A stretch of 64,000 nucleotides of DNA from Cunninghamella blakesleeana (lineage: Eukaryota; Mucoromycota; Mucoromycetes; Mucorales; Cunninghamellaceae), in NCBI GenBank assembly GCA_017871115.1, contig JAFCIZ010000002.1, positions 4,040,670-4,104,669 of the forward strand, written 5' to 3'. A program made the position numbers and the translations under genes. Of this stretch, positions 1-15,700 are shown piece by piece. Under the pieces are notes generated by a model. It was given only the letters and a program-made list of their open reading frames with translations, was not told the DNA's origin and made no database searches. Positions within the stretch are counted from its first letter, which is position 1; each line of letters begins with the position of its first letter.

Positions 1-2223
1 AACTTCTAGCATATAATGATCCGAATTGAACTTAATTTGGCTAGGTCGTAATTGGATTTTAGAACCGGATAGTTTATTTGATAACATCAAAACACCTTTA
101 GCACCACCAAGACGGAATTGGAAAGCACAGGGAACTACTCGTAAAGAGAGACGTCTGGCAATTTCTTCAGCAAGTGTGTAAGATATGTTACCTACTCCGT
201 CAGTAAAAAGGTATTTCCCATTTTTAATATCATCAATCTGTTCTACTTGTTCCGTGTTTAATTGAATAATAGGCATTGTCGACGAAAAGCATTGTCCAAT
301 ACGAGCAGCATGCTTAGCAACTACCTTTATTTCAGAAAAATCACCCATCCAAGCACGAATAGTATCAGCATTCATAGGAGCCAAATCTTTTGAACCTTTA
401 AAGGGCGCAAAATACCAACACCCATGTTCCCGAAGTTGTGAACTGGAAAACCCAAGATATTCATAGACAAGGTCACCAATTTTAATACCATGCTGAAGAG
501 TTAAATAAACGCGATTGAAAACATAGCTATTAGTAGTACCATTGTAGCCAGCGCCAATACGCATTATACCATCTTCCACAAATTGTACGCGTAGAAACCG
601 ATCGGCATAATCCTTAAAATGTCTAACAATACGATTAGTTGTTTCAAGTGTAGGTGGTTGAATATACATAGTTGTAGGGGTAACAATAACCTTTCTTAGC
701 AAGGCACAGTGGTTCGGAATCTTTCTGTCATGAGTAACCTTTGATTTATATTTATCCCATATTCCTCTTATTTCTTCCATAGGATTCCAAATACGTTGTT
801 TATTTTGAGCAATTATTTCAAGAATACCACAAGCTGTCCTTGGTTCTAATTTAGCAATAGTGTTATAAAATTCATCATCAAGATTACGCTCTACCATTAT
901 ATTAGCCGTGATGTTGCATTCCAGAAAATAAAGAACGCGATTATTTCTAATTAATAATGAGCGCTCCGTATGTGTTTTTGGTTTTGGTAATGTGGCCGGA
1001 TCAATAACAGTAATAAATGGTTTAAATTGTTCTAGTTTCCTTGGCACTAAGTTGTATGTAGTCATTTTTTCAAGCATACTAAACAAAAACCGCATATAAC
1101 TTTGCCTTGGTTGAAATTTAATTCTGTAAACTGTCCAACTAGCCATTTTTACAGTATTTTCCTTGGGATCCACAGATATAGGTGAATTTCCATCTGGTAT
1201 AGGAGCATCTTCGATAGGAATGTTTAAAACTCGTTTGCTGATCAGTCGTGTTTTTTTTACAGTTGATGAAATCCGCTTATTATTACTATTATTATTATTA
1301 TCTTCATCGTCTTGAATCATTGTCCAAAATCGGGCTGGATATTTAAGTGGAATAGTTAAATACCAAATTTCTTCATCATCATTTTTCATTTCCACACGCT
1401 CCAACTTTATATCCGTACTAATATCCTTAAATTTAAACTCCAAATGGTAAGGTACATTCAAATGGTTAAATTGAATCTTTATTTTACGCTCATTACAAAA
1501 CACTTGCATTTGAACATTACTATATACTGTCCATTCTTCTACAAATTTTGTTGGATCAAGAAATATACCAAGACTGAGAGATTTAGCAAAACATCTATTA
1601 CTATTTTGTTCTGTAAAATCCATAGTTTTGAATTCATATGAAATGATATTTCCATCTATTTTAATATCACTTTTATCTAAATTATTAGGATTCGAACTAT
1701 CGAAAAATCATGCATATAATAAAATTAAGCTTTTATAAATATTATTATTCTTATTACTACTCACATATATATAAACTATTCTATCTTATTATCAATTACC
1801 TGAAACAAACAGTTGCTTTTCCATTAAAAATTCCATAGTCATCCTCATTAAGCTCTACTTCATAAACATCACCATATTTGGAGAATTCATTTCGGATCGT
1901 ATCAGAATGTGTGGTACTCTTTAAATTTGATACTATTATTGTTTTATAATCATATACTGGACGCTGTAAAGAATTGTTATTAGTATATTGACTTAGCGCT
2001 TGAGTAAAATAGTTGTCATTGATAGAATTTTGCGGTAATATTATATTTTGTTGTGTTTGATTTTCATTATCACAGTCATTCGTAAGATTATTATTGCCAC
2101 TATTATCAATAATATTTGCTATTAATATAAAACAAGAATGAAAAATTAATTTTTAAATAACAAAATTTTAAAATCAAATATCAATTTACATGTAAATAAT
2201 TCTATTAGCGAACGAATATCCAT
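1..2223 (-). CDS. RNA-dependent RNA polymerase (RNAi), N-terminal part, cut by window start
   Basis: Eukaryotic cell-encoded RdRP of the RNA-silencing pathway, which makes double-stranded RNA for Dicer. I read three exons on the minus strand: 2190-2223, 1800-2118 and 1-1696, with phases that join cleanly. The second exon holds an RRM-like stretch (KTIIVSNLKS, then a GKATVCFR-like end). The third carries family landmarks: VTPTTMYIQPP, NRIVRHFKDY and FLRVQFVEDG, then a FSSSQLREHGCWYF block, GKYLFTDGVGNIS, and AFQFRLGGAKGV with LRPSQIKF at the window edge. The catalytic DbDGD block lies further on and is outside the window, so activity cannot be judged. The start at 2223 is the first in-frame ATG and gives a 34-base first exon. 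No frameshift was needed. Confidence 0.93.
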
Positions 2224-3242
2224 ATTTATACTTTATTATTAAAAAAAGGTATATTTTTTTTTACAAAAGTAAAAATTTAAAGATATAATAATAATAATGA
2301 AATAATGAAAAGAGAAATAAAGAAATAAAATAAACTTTTTTGACACTCCGTTATTCTTTCAATATGACTTTTTTTATTGGTTGGCTGATTTTTAAAACTC
2401 ATTCATGCTATTCTTTTTCTATCCTTTTTTTCTCTTTCCTCACAATTTTATCACTTTATAAAAATCTAAATAAAAATATAACTACAATAAATTAACTATA
2501 TGCTTGCAATAAAAAAAAAAATAGATAAAATAATAGTAGATAGTGTTATGGGTTTAATTATTACTAATAATAATTAAAATAACAGAAGTATGTCTTATAT
2601 ATAAAACTCTTATTTTTTAATTTTAATATAGATCAATGATTATAGCCGTTTGCAAAAAATTAAGGTATCAGTGAATTTATTGGTATATAATTTTAATAAA
2701 GGAGAAAAAAAATTAAACATGACTTTTTTTTAACTCTGGTGAAAAACCATTACTATCAATTACACATTACAAAATATCGATTCTATTGGTTGCGATAATA
2801 AGGGTAATCAAGAAATTAGAACTCTTAACAATAATAGTCCAAATATTGATAATTAATTTTCTCCAGCTATTACAAAAATTAAAAAAACTATTCTATAACT
2901 GCTATTTTTTTCTTAAAAAATCTTTTATTATGGCTAGTGATTTTTAAAAACTTAACATAAATTTATATAAAATATATTAAAAAAGGAAACATTCTTACAT
3001 ATGAAATCTGGTTAAAATGAACATTCCTTATAATACGCTAACCAATTATTATATTTTTCTTAAAAATAAAACAAAGTTATATTTTCGGATATTAAAGAAC
3101 CTATAACCATATGCATAAACTATAATCTTAAAAATAATAATAATAATTATTTCATTTTTTACATTTTTTTAATATTTCACTTTTTATTATTGTATTTTTT
3201 TAATCCTTTTAATTTTATTTTATAATATTTTATTATTTTTTT
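2224..3242. other. AT-rich divergent intergenic region
   Basis: It separates the RdRP (-) from the kinase gene (+), so both promoters must lie here. I see long A and T runs and no open frame with recognisable protein content. Confidence 0.6.
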
Positions 3243-6631
<3,389 letters not shown>

Positions 6632-7687
6632 AAAAAGAATGCAACATTTTTTCAATTAAACATATATATTTTGTAGCTTAATACTAATGTTACTCACCAT
6701 TAAACTTTCATAAACATGCACTAATACCAATATAATATAATAGATTAAATATTTATAAATATATATATATATACTGTTTTAATTATCACACTATATAAAA
6801 TAAATAATGATAATAACAATAATAATAAATGCAAATCGTATGAGTTTTATTTTTTTGTAGCTTATCTTTTAAAGTTTTTCAATTAAACTAATTTTTTGTA
6901 ACTTCATAATGGAAATTATAATTTCTTATATACGGATTTCATTTTACTGTTAGGTAAGAAATCAATTCTATTCCCAAATAAAATACAATTTTATATGATC
7001 CTATATTCAAACAGATTTCATAGCCTAGCCTACTCTAAATATGCACATTTGTTATAAACCTGGTATAAAAGATGACATTGATAATACAATTTCAAAAGAT
7101 ATCCTAAACGCTTATGTCCACATCTTATTTTTGTTTATTTTTATTATAAAGTAGTATTTTAGATAACTGATAAAAAAATATTTAATAACTAAAAATAGAG
7201 TTATATATATTTTTTTGTACCTGTTAATAAAAATGACTTTTTTAAAAAAGATTCGCTTATTAGTATCATCTCATATACGACATAATAAAACATTTAACTT
7301 ATTTATACACCCTTTAATAAAAAATAATGTACATATGTAAACTTTTATTTTCCCAATAAAAATAAATCTTTTAAAACAATCATTTATCTACAATTACAGG
7401 CAATTATATTCAATGACTATTTATGTAAAATAATTATATTTAATATATGTAAAGTCTATTTACAAAATAAAAATGAAAAGATATGCAATAAATTGAAGAA
7501 AATGGCTATTATAATATATATATTATATTAAATAACAATAATGCAATTAATTCATATTCATAATAGGTAATAATAATAGTGATTTTTAAAATAAAAATTA
7601 AAAAATAGTGATGAAGTCATGCTATAGTAGGGGGATATGATGAGGGAAGAATATTATAATAAAAAATAAAAAATAAAAATAAAAACA
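6632..7687. other. Convergent 3' intergenic region
   Basis: It lies between the ends of the kinase and ORC2 genes, which converge. It contains AATAAA-like signals and TA repeats, and I see no gene. Confidence 0.6.
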
Positions 7688-9577
7688 CTAATCCATATTC
7701 TCAATAATATTAGTAAGTGTACCTTTTTCTAAAGGCATAAAGTATATTTCAGTACCGTCAGGTAGCCTTTTAGTAGCAATCACCTTATGGTCTCTAAATT
7801 CAGTTAGTTGAGAACGCATACCAATTTCAGTAGAAACTAAGAAAGCTTCCCGGCATTTTTCATAATATTGATGATAAGGTAAACCAACATTTTCATTACC
7901 TCTATCTTGATTAGATATTTCCATTTCAATGAGTTGATATTCTGCCAAAACTCTAAATATACCACGAGCATTACTTGTTAAAGATGTCAAAACATACTGT
8001 ACACCACGAGCCCCGCCTAACTCGCCTGATCTCATTAGTAAAGAATTTTCAAAGCTAGTCTCGACCAAATAATTACTAAAGGTTGTTGCATCGTGGTAAA
8101 TCCAATTAAATCTTGTTGTTTTCATATTATCCCATAAAAGTCCAGCATTAATTTGATCAATAGATCCTATCAAATGTATGTTATTCGATTCGGCTAAGGT
8201 AGCTAGTGCTGCTTGTGCTTGTTCATTACGAAGATTAGCCCCATCTATGTTGTGAACTACTAAATATAACCGTTTATAGATACGTTTTTTGTCCCCAAAA
8301 TAACCACGTACTAGTGCCAACTGTTCATGTAATGTCCCGGGAACACGATCTGTATCTAATGCACCTACTAATATTTTTAGCATAATATCTTTAATTGTAA
8401 CAGATGGGAAAAACCCATTTACTACAATAACGGGTCCATCATTTAATATTGCCATGGTAAATTTATTGATTAAGTTGCGCTTAGACCCATATCCGTAAAA
8501 CAATAAATTAAATCCTGATTGTAGTTCAAAATACCATTGAGGAAAATGCTGTTCATGGTGCGATACTAACGTGTTTATTTCTTTTTCATGTTTGACAGGT
8601 GCACTGTTTAAAATTGATTGAAACTCGTGAGGCTCTAAAAGAGATAATTTTGATAATGTGTTATTGGAAGTTTTCGATGTGCCATGTAAATCTTGAAAAT
8701 AGCGCTCATAACCACTGTTTTCATCCAATAGACTTTGCTTTTTCGATAATCCGTCCCCATCGCCTTCTTCTACTTCGTCTATATCCTGGCCCACGTAATC
8801 CTCTTCTTCTTCCTCTTCCTCTTCTACTTCTTCATATACACTTTCTTTTTGTTGCTGAAGTTTTTTAGCATCATCGAGAATTTCTTTTTTACGTTCTAAA
8901 CGTAGTCGTTTGTTTTCGTCAAGTGCTGCTTCATCATTTATTTTTATCTTATTTTTGCATGGACGCCCACGTTTTTTTACATTTAATCCATTATTATTAT
9001 TGCTATCTTCCAATGGTTGCTCAGCACCATTCATGGCTTTTTTCATCATATAAATTGAAGATTTATGCCTCGTATTTGTGAATCCAAATATATGACGACC
9101 AGAAGATGAAGCCGTATCCAAATTTTCTTTTTCATTTTGAATATCATCTATATTATTCACTCCTTTGTTTCTACTATTGCGCGATTCATTATTAAACTGA
9201 ATATCACTACTGCTACCATTCTTTATATTATCTTGGTTATCAAAAATTCGATTAGTTTTTGTTAATTCTAATGCTTCATCAGTTGCTGAAAAACGTTGTA
9301 TAACTAAACTATCATTTTCATCCTGTAATTCAAGCTGTTGTTTTTCATAGCGCTTTTTTAGATCCTCTAATAAACTTTGTTTATCGCTTGTAGAACTATT
9401 GACTGTTAAGCCAAGATCGGTAGCTGCATTTTTCCTAATTCGTTGTGGTTGGATATTTTTTAATCTATTTGCAAGTGTAACTTCTTTTTGTTTTTGTTCT
9501 GAATTAACATTATATATAATATGAACTGGGATATCTTGATTTGATTGATATTTTATTTCCATCTTTATTAGAATCAA
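7688..9577 (-). CDS. ORC2: Origin recognition complex subunit 2
   Basis: Intronless, 629 residues. ORC2 is a core subunit of the complex that marks replication origins in the nucleus. The C-terminal half (from about residue 340) carries the conserved ORC2 block FPQWYFELQSGFNLLFYGYG, with the GYGSKR loop near residue 360, then VIVVNGFFPS, DTDRVPGT, LVVHNIDGANLR and IHLIGSIDQINAGLLWD. The N-terminal half is disordered. It has an AT-hook-like KKRGRPCKNK near residue 202 and a strongly acidic run near 250-275, both common in DNA-binding tails of fungal ORC2. Two starts are possible: Met1 at 9577 or Met6 (MEIKYQS) at 9562; the second is as likely. It is transcribed divergently from SMU1. Confidence 0.94.
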   Translation of the reverse strand: MILIKMEIKYQSNQDIPVHIIYNVNSEQKQKEVTLANRLKNIQPQRIRKNAATDLGLTVNSSTSDKQSLLEDLKKRYEKQQLELQDENDSLVIQRFSATDEALELTKTNRIFDNQDNIKNGSSSDIQFNNESRNSRNKGVNNIDDIQNEKENLDTASSSGRHIFGFTNTRHKSSIYMMKKAMNGAEQPLEDSNNNNGLNVKKRGRPCKNKIKINDEAALDENKRLRLERKKEILDDAKKLQQQKESVYEEVEEEEEEEEDYVGQDIDEVEEGDGDGLSKKQSLLDENSGYERYFQDLHGTSKTSNNTLSKLSLLEPHEFQSILNSAPVKHEKEINTLVSHHEQHFPQWYFELQSGFNLLFYGYGSKRNLINKFTMAILNDGPVIVVNGFFPSVTIKDIMLKILVGALDTDRVPGTLHEQLALVRGYFGDKKRIYKRLYLVVHNIDGANLRNEQAQAALATLAESNNIHLIGSIDQINAGLLWDNMKTTRFNWIYHDATTFSNYLVETSFENSLLMRSGELGGARGVQYVLTSLTSNARGIFRVLAEYQLIEMEISNQDRGNENVGLPYHQYYEKCREAFLVSTEIGMRSQLTEFRDHKVIATKRLPDGTEIYFMPLEKGTLTNIIENMD

Positions 9578-9658
9578 ATATTATAAAGAAAAGGAAAGAA
9601 AGAGTCTACAGTGACCGGTATTTATACTCCGGCACACGGAAAAAAAAATTACACTTGG

Positions 9659-9696
<38 letters not shown>

Positions 9697-9745
9697 GCCT
9701 TTTTTCTTAGCTAGTTTATTTTTCTTAGTATTGTTTTAAACACAA
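9578..9745. promoter_or_regulatory. Short divergent promoter with poly(A)37
   Basis: Only 168 bases separate the ORC2 start (-) from the SMU1 start (+). They hold an uninterrupted run of 37 A at 9659-9695. Poly(dA:dT) tracts are known to exclude nucleosomes in fungal promoters, so this run probably opens both promoters. Assigning it as a shared promoter is inference from position. Confidence 0.6.
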
Positions 9746-11812
9746 ATGCCACTCAAAGTAGATTCTGAGGAGTAATTCAGTTATAAAAATAAGCATTTCT
9801 TCTCACTAGATATATACTTATCATTCTGCTGTTACTATTTATTTACTTATTTATATTGTAGCGCCACACGACTTATCATCCAGTTCTTGCGTGAAAATAA
9901 TTTACTATATACCTTGTCAAAATTACAGAATGAATCACCAATTACTTTTAATACAGTAGAAAACAAAGATGCATTTATACAGGATATTATACAAGGTAGA
10001 TGGGTTAGTGTTCTTAAACAAATCAGTAGCTTAAAATTACCTATTGAAAAAGAAATCGATCTTTATGAACTTGCTTTAGTGGAATTAATGATGCAAGACG
10101 AAGCACAAGCTGCAACAATTGTATTAAATAGTCCTATATTACAAAGTCTAAAGAGAAGTGATTCAGATAGATATAGTAAATTAGATCAACTGGTTGACCG
10201 AAAAATAAGCCACACTAATGCTGTTTCTACAATTTATGGCATGAACAGTACGAAAGAAAAACGTAGAGAGAAAGTTGCAAATGGTAAATATTCATATGGA
10301 TTAATGGCTAAGTAGATAAAAAGGACTTATATATATCTAAACATTATAAATCAGATATCTCCCAGGAAATCATCAATGTTCCTGCTTCTCGATTGCTCAC
10401 ATTATTAAGCCAAAGTCTTTTGTGGCAACAACAGCATGGAGGAGTCTCTATGGACTCTGGATTTGATTTATTTAGAGGAACAGCTCCAATCCAAACACTA
10501 GAAGATAACTGTGTCTCAACACCATATGTTAGCATTAAGGTAAATAAAATTGATTCTTATAAAATACATGCACACACTGATATATATAAAAGTATATATA
10601 GGTATAGATATTTGATTAAACAGTTTAGTTGTTATTAGTTTCCTGGTAAAAAAACATATGCTGAATGTGCTGTATTTGCTCCACATGGTCAATTTTTAGC
10701 TACGGGAACTGTGGATGGTTTTATTGAATTATGGAATTATCATACAGGAAAGCTTCGAAAAGATTTTAAATATCAAGCTGAGGTAAATACATATATATAA
10801 CAATGCTATATATATATATATATATGTACATAGTAACGCTAATATATATTTATATTAACAATAAAAAAATAAAAAAATATAAAATAAAATGAAATGAAAA
10901 TGAAAATAATTAATAGGATAATTTAATGGCAATGAATAAAGCTGTGCTATGTTTAAATTTTAATCATGATGCGGAATTATTAGCCTCAGGATCCATTGAC
11001 GGTAGTATATCTGTAAGTTGGTTTTCTTCCTTGGATATAATTATATATATATATTAATATTACCTTCTTATATATAATATTATTATAAAACTATCTAGGT
11101 TTGGAATATACAAAGTGGAAAATGCATTCGACAATTATCAGTAGCTCACAGTCAAGGTGTTTGTGCAGTATGTTTTAATAAAGATGGTACTCAAGTACTA
11201 AGTGGTAGTTATGATCATACAATACGCTTGCATGGATTAAAATCTGGTAAAGCGTTAAAAGAATTCCGAGGACATTCATCTTTCGTAAATGATGTTATAT
11301 TTTCATCAGATAATACAAAAATTCTTAGCACAAGCAGTGATGGGACAGTTAAAATTTGGGATACAAAAACAACTACATGCTTACACTCTATCATACCTCA
11401 GCCTTCTAATGTAAATGATAAATCCGTGTTAAATCCCGTAGGTGGTCTTGGTAGTCAAAGTGTTCAACAGATTATCCCCTTACCAAAAACTGTGGACCAA
11501 TTTTTAGTATGCAATAAAAGTAACATACTTTATATAATGAATATACGTGGACAAATTCTTAAAACGTTAAAACACACTAACGATAATGGATCAACCACCG
11601 ATTTTATTGCGGCCACTACTTCTCCTAAAGGTGATTATATTTATGGTGTTGGCGAAAATTCTGTGTTATATTGCTTCCAGTCTAATACTGGTGCAATGAT
11701 TCATGAAACAAAAATATCTCATACCGAAATAACAGGGTTGGCCGGTCACCCTTTAGCTAATATATTAGTAACATACGATGACGCCGGCTATGTCTATTTT
11801 CTTCGACCATAG
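9746..11812 (+). CDS. SMU1: SMU1-like WD40 spliceosome factor
   Basis: Homologue of SMU1, a B-complex spliceosome protein that works with RED. Six exons: 9746-9771, 9862-10283, 10355-10539, 10639-10782, 10917-11012, 11099-11812, giving 528 residues (human is 513). The N-terminus [20 protein letters not shown] matches the family LisH start, which is why I chose a 26-base first exon; an ATG inside exon 2 would lose half of LisH. A CTLH region follows ([28 protein letters not shown]), then [19 protein letters not shown] and the helical WQQQHGG block. From about residue 205 there are WD40 blades, e.g. [49 protein letters not shown] and [10 protein letters not shown]. Similarity to animal SMU1 is high throughout. 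Confidence 0.95.
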
Positions 11813-13235
11813 AATTCCATTTTACTATTATTATTATTATTATATATATGCGTGTGTATGTATGATAAAATTGTGTTTATTAAAAATTAAACCGAATAAC
11901 GTTAATTTATAACATGTCATCTTGATTACTTCTTTACAATTCTTTTTTGACATTGGCAGAAATATTAAACAGTAAATAAATAATTATTTGATTGTATAGT
12001 TTGCAAACTTGTAAGTTGTCCTTGTAAAATATAAATGTATATCATAAAATTGTCAGCCTAAATTTCAAGGATAGAGTGGACGTATATTATTAATCTTACC
12101 ACCGTCAATACATGTGTTAAGTTAACTAGTTATTATGAAGTACTATACTGAAATAATACAACTAAACAAGCCATGTATTCTAGTTCGCCAGTTATTTAAA
12201 TTATATTTAAGTTTTATATATGAATAAAAAGGAAGCAATAATACAGTTTATTAAATATATAATTATGTGGCGTTGTTATCTTGAAACTATTAACTAATAT
12301 TAGCAAGCAATATTCTTGAAAGCGAAACTTGTGATCATTACTTTAACTTTGCAGTTACATTAACCAATAGACTATCAATAATAACTATATGACTCTTTAG
12401 TTCAATTTTTTTGTTCATTAGCTCCTATAAACAATTCCTTTTACTACAAAAACTTCATACTTGCTAAGGATATTTTCCCAGTTTTATTTCTTAAAATATT
12501 GATTTATGACTATTAAAATATTAAGATATATATAATCATTTTATAATATTATATAACTGTACATGAGTAGAGTTATTGTTTTATAAAGAGATTATTGCAT
12601 AAAAAAGATCAAAAGGGTAGGCAAGTATTTGTATACTATATATGGAAATTACGAGGTAAACGGATGTTTCTTTGGCAAAATCCAAAAATATATTGCGAAA
12701 TTTTCAATTAGGTACTTTATTTAAATTATTCAAAAATTTTCAGTATAGGTACAAGGTATAAATGGTAAAAAACTGATAATATATATATTGTACAATGGAG
12801 ACAATAAAAAAAAGTACTTAACTGATCCAAGCATTGTTGAATATATGACCTGAGTTTAAATCAATTTTTCCAATTAAAGAAACCAGTGCTTTGGAGTACT
12901 TATGAGTGTATTTTTATACAGGTTCTATTTAGTTTATCTATTACATGTAAAATGTAATATTGAGTATTTAGCCATAAACATATCACAGATTTAAAAAGAA
13001 AATAATAAAGTATATGGTGTTATTGATAGTAAAAATCATTGAATTTAGTAAAACTATTAATAAAATCTGCAACTAATCTTTAATTTCATGTAATGACAAC
13101 TATTTCGAACTTTTATCATTTTTTCTGTTTATGAAATATTTATACTTCATGTGATTAATATAATATCGAATATTAATACGGATATTGCTTATCACTTTTA
13201 TTATAGTAACTATATTTATTTATATAATATCGAAA
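11813..13235. other. AT-rich convergent intergenic region
   Basis: Between the ends of SMU1 (+) and the thioesterase (-). There is a (TTA)n/TA stretch at about 11827-11848. I see no open frame with protein-like composition and no repeat shared with the rest of the window. Confidence 0.5.
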
Positions 13236-13868
13236 CTACAAACGAGAATCTATAGAGAACTTTGTGTGGCTACCAGTGTAACAAATTTTACCAGCTTCGT
13301 TATAGATAATGGTGTAAATATTAGCTAAATTTTTTCCAACGCGCTGAACAATACATTCTACTTTAACATTTTCACCAGCAGGGACACCAAGCATATAATT
13401 AACGGATAAATCGGTAGAAACACCCATGCGCTTCCATTTGGTTTTACCATCATATACCAAAATAGCAAAAGAACTAGCTAAATCTATTAAGGTAGCAACA
13501 CAGCCTAAAATATTTAAAAATACAGTTAGAAAAAATTATACTAATAGCATATAAGATATAATCATATCGGCAAAACCTACCACCATGCAAATTGCCGAGC
13601 CTATTTTAAACATAATATCACATATTATTTAATAGAATCAATAATAATTATAAAAATAACAATAGCAATACTAATAATACTAAACTTACTGATTGCAATG
13701 ACTTTCAGTAACTTCAAAATTCCATACTATTTTATTAGGACTAACTTCTACCAAAGTAAGTTCTTTTGATATAATGGTATCCCAAGTGGGTTCATCTTCT
13801 TTATTATAAAATTCTATAGCTTCAATTAAATGAGGGTATGACTCGTCTATTTTAGCGGTAACTTTCAT
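13236..13868 (-). CDS. Hotdog-fold acyl-CoA thioesterase, THEM2-like (4HBT family)
   Basis: Predicted 155-residue thioesterase, probably hydrolysing acyl-CoA esters. Three exons: 13690-13868, a 20-base microexon 13581-13600, and 13236-13504. Exon phases fit. The join creates NQLGNLHGGCVATLID, the 4HBT signature (HGG followed by an acidic residue on the hot-dog helix), which strongly supports the microexon. The rest is typical: VSTDLSVNYMLGVPAGE, then VGKNLANIYTIIYNEAGKIC and GSHTKFSI. The length equals that of human ACOT13/THEM2. The HGG motif and Asp of VATLID match the active-site region of that group. Substrate cannot be read from the sequence. Confidence 0.88.
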
Positions 13869-14858
13869 TTGTAAAAAAAATTAATAATGAAAAGAGGTAC
13901 AAATAGGGAAATTGTAAAAAAAATTACGTTTTTATAAAAAGCAGTTTAAGGTCCGCATCTAAACCGAACTCTAAAATTCTACACACCAATAACCATCAAC
14001 ATATAAAAGTAAGAGAAAATGAATATTTATATATGTATATACATTTATAATAGTATTCCTGTATGCTAAAGAATACATATAGATAGGTAAGGAATAGTTA
14101 TTTTTTTCATTTTTACTGATTTTTTTCAAATAATTAGACAACAAAGGTAAACCAATAAGTATATAAATTAAACAATATACATTTTTTAAATCCATTTTCT
14201 ATTTCTAGACCAACTGTTGCAACCTTATTTGTCACTTTTTATATATTTGTCATTTCTTTTATTTTTTAATGGTTTTCTGAATAAAAAATCATTTTGATTT
14301 AATTTATATAGTATACTTTTAATAAAATCAATACCTTTATTATTTTTAAATTTTTATTTAAAAAAGAAACGAAAAGAAACAAAAAGGAAAGAAAAGTACT
14401 AAAAAAAACAAACCAACCCTTAGTTCACAAATGACAGTTGAATCTAGGAATTTTATAATAAAAAAACCAACATATTTATTATGTGTGCAAGAAGCATAAT
14501 CATATAAAAAAAGAATAATAATACTAAAAGGAAAAAAAAAGTTAACAAAAAACAAAGAGAAAATGGATGAAATAATGGTTAATCAATCTATTAGTACCAA
14601 TGACGAGGTTACTAACCTTTACTTTACTTTTTTTCCAAAATGAGATATATTCATAACACTATTTATTTAATATGCCTGGTCATAATAAACGTGATTTAAT
14701 GGGATTTTTTATTCATCCAATATTTATAAAACTATCATTTAAGCCCAGGATTTTTTTTATTTTTTATTATTTTTGGGAACCAGAAAAAAACTTTTTTTAC
14801 CCTTACATTTTTTTTTTTCTTTATCCACTATAAAAATACCTGGAATCTACACTAAAGT
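13869..14858. other. AT-rich divergent intergenic region
   Basis: It must hold the promoters of the thioesterase (-) and the LGLGAK protein (+). T-tracts occur just before the + gene (14804-14820). Open frames here are short, phenylalanine-rich and look accidental. Confidence 0.5.
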
Positions 14859-15465
14859 ATGGTAGAAAAATCAAAAATCAATACGCAAGCTAATGAAATA
14901 TTGAAAACACAAATTGATGCTTCTATTGGGATAGCAAGAAATGTTGTTCAATCATGGTTACCAGATCCAAAACCTGGTGAAAAAATGGACGATGATGAAG
15001 ATCAAGAAGCCTTATTTAATAAATTTTCAACCGGTAGACCTGATCGGTAAGTTCGTTATTATTAAAGCTTATTGACAGAATTAAGAATGTAAAAGTTAAT
15101 AATACATTCAATTAATATCTAGTTTAGGATTAGGTGCTAAATATTTGTCGCATAATCAAGCAATGAAAATAAGTAATGAATCTACCTCTACTTCTATAAA
15201 AGCACCAACGAAACAGCAAATACAATTAAAAAATAAGATATTAAATCAAAATCAGCGTCTATCATCGAAAAAAAAAGAGGAATACAATGATCATAAACGT
15301 TCAAGAAATCATATTGAAGAAGAGGAAGATGACGATGACGATGATGAATCAAACAAAAAGGGTATATTAAATAAAAAGAATAAGAAGATAGGTGGACAAG
15401 GTGACTTTTTATCAATGTATTTAAACGAAAGATCGAACAAAAAGAAAAAATCGAAAGGGAAATAG
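14859..15465 (+). CDS. Small charged nuclear-type protein with LGLGAK motif (DUF3245-like)
   Basis: Two exons, 14859-15046 and 15123-15465, give 176 residues. The N-terminal part is helical (NTQANEILKTQIDASIGIAR, then VVQSWLPDPKPGEK), then an acidic patch, then FSTGRPDR joined across the intron to LGLGAKYLSHNQAM. The second half is low complexity: Gln/Lys-rich, a run of Glu/Asp, and a basic tail ending KKKKSKGK that looks like a nuclear targeting signal. The order VV-x-SWL, acidic stretch, R-x-x-RLGLGAK reminds me of the fungal DUF3245 family, whose function is unknown. That assignment is from memory and moderate. Confidence 0.72.
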
Positions 15466-15700
15466 CAGTTTTTTATTTTTATATTTCCTTAGCTCCAATA
15501 GAAAAAATGTAAATATAGTATATACTTTGTCTTTTCTTTTATGCAAAAATAAAAACCAGTTTTAATGTAATGCATTATAAATATGTATATATGAGTTGTA
15601 TATATGTTTATTATTATAATATATAGTATCAATGGTTTATGATTAAGATTTAAGAGGATAAAAAAAGATAAATGAACAAATATAAAAAAAAGACAATTAA

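Noticed and set aside
13971..14555. Minus-strand Phe/Tyr-rich short frames
   Set aside because: Composition is what AT-rich noncoding DNA gives; no start context or similarity.
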